From contig JAGCMI010000032.1 in the NCBI GenBank assembly GCA_017646545.1, positions 1 to 5,478 on the forward strand: DNA of 5,478 bases, in the 5' to 3' direction. This document shows, piece after piece, positions 4,956-5,478 of the stretch. Position numbers and translations under genes: made by a program. Source of the DNA: Oscillospiraceae bacterium (GTDB taxonomy: Bacteria > Bacillota > Clostridia > Oscillospirales > Oscillospiraceae). The notes under the pieces were generated by a model. That model made no database searches. It was not told the DNA's origin and worked only from the letters and a program-made list of their open reading frames with translations. How positions within the stretch are numbered: position 1 is the first letter of the stretch; every line of letters begins with the position of its first letter.

Positions 4956-5042
4956 AGGGTTAAAGCCCAGCGGGAAAGGGTGTGCCGTGGCAAAAAGCAG
5001 GGATTTTTGTGTATTTGTCTGGAAAAAATATACAGAAATCTG

Positions 5043-5071
5043 TTGATTTTCTTGTCGGATTATGCGATAAT
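5043..5071 (+). promoter_or_regulatory. sigma-A promoter of the BMP lipoprotein gene
   Basis: TTGATT (5043-5048) and GATAAT (5066-5071) are separated by exactly 17 nt, with TG one base upstream of the -10. This is the best extended promoter in the window and matches the strong codon bias of the gene it serves. The predicted start is near 5078, giving a leader of about 40 nt. Confidence 0.75.
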
Positions 5072-5078
5072 TTATTTG

Positions 5079-5093
5079 TGGCAAATTATGCCA
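5079..5093. promoter_or_regulatory. palindrome at the BMP transcription start, possible operator
   Basis: TGGCA and TGCCA flank AATTA, forming an interrupted 15-bp palindrome at or just after the predicted +1. A repressor bound there would block initiation. The candidate regulator is unknown. Confidence 0.35.
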
Positions 5094-5117
5094 ATATAAA
5101 CTAGGAGGAAAAGAAAA

Positions 5118-5478
5118 ATGAAAAAACTGTTTGCTTTGCTGCTGGCTGTTTTGATGGTCGCCAGCCTGTTTGCTGGCTGCGCTCCCGTAGACGAAGGCAA
5201 TCCCGCAGACAAGATTGCTGATGAAATGACTTCCGAAGACGGCAAGTATCAGATCGCCTTCATCACCGACGTTGGCCAGCTGAAGGACAAGTCCTTCAAC
5301 CAGGGCACCTACGACGGCGTGAAGCTGTATGCTGATGCCAATGGCAAGTCCTACAAGTACTATCAGCCCGCCAACGGCGACAACGCCACCGACGATGACC
5401 GTATCGCTGCTTTCGAGCTGGCTTGCCAGAACGGTGCAGAGATCGTTGTTGCTGCCGGTTTCCTGCAGGAAGCTGCTC
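5118..5478 (+). CDS. BMP/PnrA-family nucleoside-binding lipoprotein (ABC transporter substrate-binding protein), 3' truncated by window
   Basis: BMP-family lipoproteins (PnrA/TmpC, BmpA, Med) are extracytoplasmic receptors that deliver purine nucleosides to an ABC transporter. The visible 120 residues start with a lipoprotein signal peptide: KK, a hydrophobic stretch LFALLLAVLMVASLFAG, and Cys21 in the lipobox FAGC, where Phe at -3 is slightly unusual. The mature domain begins at about residue 44 with YQIAFITDVGQLKDKSFNQGTYDG, containing the family DKSFNQ motif that contributes to the ligand site. It continues through DRIAAFELACQNGAEIVVAAG. The ATG at 5118 follows AGGAGG by nine nt. Codon use is strongly C-ending (AAC, GAC, TAC, ATC, AAG), unlike the neighbours, suggesting very high expression. 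The ATPase and permease genes are expected to the right, outside the window. Confidence 0.92.
   Translation, partial: MKKLFALLLAVLMVASLFAGCAPVDEGNPADKIADEMTSEDGKYQIAFITDVGQLKDKSFNQGTYDGVKLYADANGKSYKYYQPANGDNATDDDRIAAFELACQNGAEIVVAAGFLQEAA

Larger units (their letters stand above)
4731..5117. other. AT-rich intergenic region between the DUF421 and BMP lipoprotein genes
   Basis: This spacer lies between divergent genes. From left to right it holds the DUF421 ribosome binding site, a 16-bp hairpin (4775-4812), a 12-codon ORF with strong Shine-Dalgarno (4833-4871), A/T-rich sequence with poor promoter matches on the minus strand (for example TTGCCC, 17 nt, TATCAA around 4876-4904), a 9-bp tandem repeat with a possible stem (4938-5008), and the BMP promoter and leader. 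I did not recognise a known riboswitch class in it. Confidence 0.6.

Noticed and set aside
4866..5084. 72-codon minus-strand ORF in the intergenic region
   Set aside because: It begins with TTG without a Shine-Dalgarno, runs through the BMP promoter, and its Phe/Ile/Gln-rich product reflects AT-rich non-coding DNA.
4921..5117. A purine, ZTP or other known riboswitch before the BMP gene
   Set aside because: The leader after the predicted start is only about 40 nt, and I could not match conserved core sequences of the riboswitch classes I considered.

Overview
The window looks like chromosome from an endospore-forming Firmicute, most likely a gut Clostridia of the Oscillospiraceae/Ruminococcaceae type. 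This is an inference from gene content (Mini-III RNase, RqcH, SpoIIP, a DUF421/DUF4363 pair, a BMP-family lipoprotein), strong AGGAGG-type ribosome binding sites, GC-rich coding DNA and AT-rich spacers. No rRNA, tRNA, CRISPR array, insertion sequence or phage structural gene is visible.

Left part (1-1642, all minus strand). Reading leftward from 1642 there is a compact run of three small genes: a 42-aa Cys-rich zinc-ribbon-like peptide, a 77-aa helical protein, and an 80-aa sigma-70 region-4-like HTH protein. They are coupled by 4-nt and 20-nt overlaps. Next comes an mrnC-rqcH unit with its own promoter (23S rRNA maturation and ribosome-associated quality control). The rqcH frame is interrupted by an in-frame TAG at codon 114, with an otherwise intact family sequence continuing beyond it. 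The gene runs off the left edge.

Middle (1643-3698, mostly plus strand). A divergent spacer holds a 12-bp imperfect inverted repeat and an extended -10 promoter. It is followed by an XRE-family repressor-like gene whose start codon appears non-canonical. Then come tadA (tRNA wobble adenosine deaminase), behind a good sigma-A promoter, and spoIIP (sporulation peptidoglycan hydrolase), which are probably cotranscribed.

Right part (3676-5478). A DUF421 (YetF-like) membrane protein and a DUF4363 protein form a translationally coupled pair on the minus strand. Their 3' end overlaps the 3' end of spoIIP by 23 nt, tail to tail. A 373-nt AT-rich spacer follows. It contains a 16-bp perfect hairpin with a T-tract on the minus strand, a 12-codon ORF with a strong Shine-Dalgarno sequence, a tandem 9-bp repeat, and the promoter of a BMP/PnrA-type nucleoside-binding lipoprotein gene, which is cut by the right edge.

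The most unusual items are the interrupted rqcH, the XRE gene without a usable ATG, the small three-gene cassette with its divergent XRE regulator, and the hairpin plus mini-ORF between the DUF421 and BMP genes. No clearly new multi-gene system can be proven from this window. The three-gene cassette is the best candidate for an undescribed regulatory module.
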